Assembly: GCA_937872085.1 (NCBI GenBank)
Contig: CALMQK010000047.1
Location: forward strand, 1-5,411
DNA from: an uncultured euryarchaeote
Lineage (GTDB): Archaea; Thermoplasmatota; Thermoplasmata; UBA10834
Reading direction: 5' to 3'
Length of the DNA: 5,411 nucleotides
The notes beneath the pieces were generated by a model. The model was not told the origin of the DNA. It saw only the letters and a list, made by a program, of their open reading frames with translations, and did no database searches. The position numbers and the translations under genes are program-made. Of this stretch, positions 4,425-5,411 are shown in pieces. Every line of letters begins with the position of its first letter. The first letter of the stretch is position 1.

Positions 4425-5411
4425 TCAGACGCTCTCAAACACTTCCTTGATCCTCGCCATCGCCCAATCGACCTCTTCCTTCGAGATGACCAAGGGCGGG
4501 GCGAACCTGACCGTCTTCTCGTGGGTGTCCTTGGCGAGCACGCCCTTCTTCATGAGCCTCTCACAGATCGGCCGGACGGTCTCGCCTGGCCCGAGACGGA
4601 ACTCAACGCCTAGTAGGAGACCTTTGGCTCTGATCGCCTTGATCTTCTTCGACTTGATGCCCTTCAGTCCCTTCAGGAAGTAGGCTCCCATATCCCTCGA
4701 CCTGTCAGCCAGCTTCTCCCCCACTAGGACATCCAGTGAGGCATCCCCTATCGCGGCGGCCAACGGGTTCCCTCCGAAAGTGCTTCCGTGGCTTCCGGGC
4801 GTGAAGACGCTCATGATCTCCCGGCTGGACAGCGAAGCGGAGACCGGATAGAGCCCGCCGCCGAGCGCTTTCCCGACACAGAGGATGTCTGGCTTCGCGT
4901 TCTCGTGCTGGAAACAGAACATCTTTCCGGTCCTCGCGAACCCAGTCTGTATCTCGTCCATTATCAGGAGAATGCCCTTCTCGGTGCAAATCCTTCTGAG
5001 CTCAGCGAGGTAACCTTCATCTGGAACGAAGATGCCCGCCTCCCCCTGGATCGGTTCTACCAAGATGCCGATGGTCTTGGAGTTGATCGCTTTCTTGAAA
5101 GCCGGGACGTCATTGTATGGGATGATGACGAATCCAGGCGTGAACGGCCCGAAGCCCTTCCTCGAGCCCGGGTCGCTCGAGAAACCTACGATGGTGGTGG
5201 TCCTACCGTGGAAGTTGTTCTCGCAGACTATTATCTCTCCTTCGTTCTCGGGGAGGCCTCTCTTCTGATGCGCGTATCTCCGGGCGAGCTTGATCGATGT
5301 CTCGACTGCCTCAGCGCCGGTGTTCATCGGGAGCGCCATCTCCATGCCGCTCACCTTGCACAGCTTCTTCAGGAACGGTCCCATCCTGTCGTTGGAGAAC
5401 GCCCTCGATGT
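4425..5411 (-). CDS. rocD: Class-III aminotransferase, probably ornithine aminotransferase (N-terminus off right edge)
   Basis: A PLP-dependent enzyme, most likely ornithine delta-aminotransferase (EC 2.6.1.13), which converts ornithine and 2-oxoglutarate to glutamate-semialdehyde and glutamate. It links arginine breakdown with proline or glutamate. The window holds 328 residues; family members are about 400, so roughly the first 70-80 are missing. Counting from the window edge, visible blocks are the PLP-phosphate loop NTGAEAVE (30-37), FHGRT (67-71), the PLP-ring aspartate in LIMDEIQTGFARTGK (149-163), the Schiff-base lysine in VGKALGGGLYPVSA (K181), and HGSTFGGNP (208-216). NTGAEAVETSIKLARRY and GGGLYPVSA are closer to ornithine than to acetylornithine or 4-aminobutyrate aminotransferases, which remain alternatives. 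The stop is 2 nt from that of the transporter, so the two transcripts probably overlap at their 3' ends. Confidence 0.92.
   Translation of the reverse strand, partial: TSRAFSNDRMGPFLKKLCKVSGMEMALPMNTGAEAVETSIKLARRYAHQKRGLPENEGEIIVCENNFHGRTTTIVGFSSDPGSRKGFGPFTPGFVIIPYNDVPAFKKAINSKTIGILVEPIQGEAGIFVPDEGYLAELRRICTEKGILLIMDEIQTGFARTGKMFCFQHENAKPDILCVGKALGGGLYPVSASLSSREIMSVFTPGSHGSTFGGNPLAAAIGDASLDVLVGEKLADRSRDMGAYFLKGLKGIKSKKIKAIRAKGLLLGVEFRLGPGETVRPICERLMKKGVLAKDTHEKTVRFAPPLVISKEEVDWAMARIKEVFESV

Overview
The window looks like a compact, fairly GC-rich archaeal chromosome segment. The evidence is an archaea-restricted UPF0147 protein, a stand-alone Lrp/AsnC ligand-binding (RAM) domain protein, an archaeal-type isoleucyl-tRNA synthetase, a glycine tRNA with no encoded CCA, and a TATA-like element at the expected distance upstream of that tRNA. 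A euryarchaeal/Thermoplasmatota-like source is my best guess, but the sequence alone does not settle the lineage.

Layout from left to right. (1) The N-terminal part of ileS runs leftward off the window. (2) A 343-base stretch without a gene holds the ileS promoter, followed by a rightward group: a 56-residue small protein with a good ribosome binding site, the RAM-domain protein and UPF0147. (3) An intact tRNA-Gly(CCC) follows. (4) A roughly 1.17 kb islet is bounded on the left by the tRNA and on the right by an exact 24-bp copy of its 3' end. Its only gene is a double-GNAT acetyltransferase on the minus strand. (5) A PPC/DUF296 protein (minus) and a VIT1/CCC1-type metal transporter (plus) are transcribed divergently from a short shared control region. 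(6) A class-III aminotransferase, most likely ornithine aminotransferase, converges on the transporter with 2 bases between the stop codons and runs off the right edge.

Most genes are housekeeping or conserved archaeal genes. The most notable item is the tRNA-Gly islet: direct repeats matching the tRNA 3' end, one cargo gene, no integrase, and apparently lower GC at its right end. It looks like the residue of a tRNA-targeted integration. Second is the PPC/VIT1 control region, where two identical BRE-like heptamers point outward around a tandem GTCGGAC repeat. I saw no CRISPR array, transposase or complete mobile element, and nothing that amounts to a clearly new multi-gene system.
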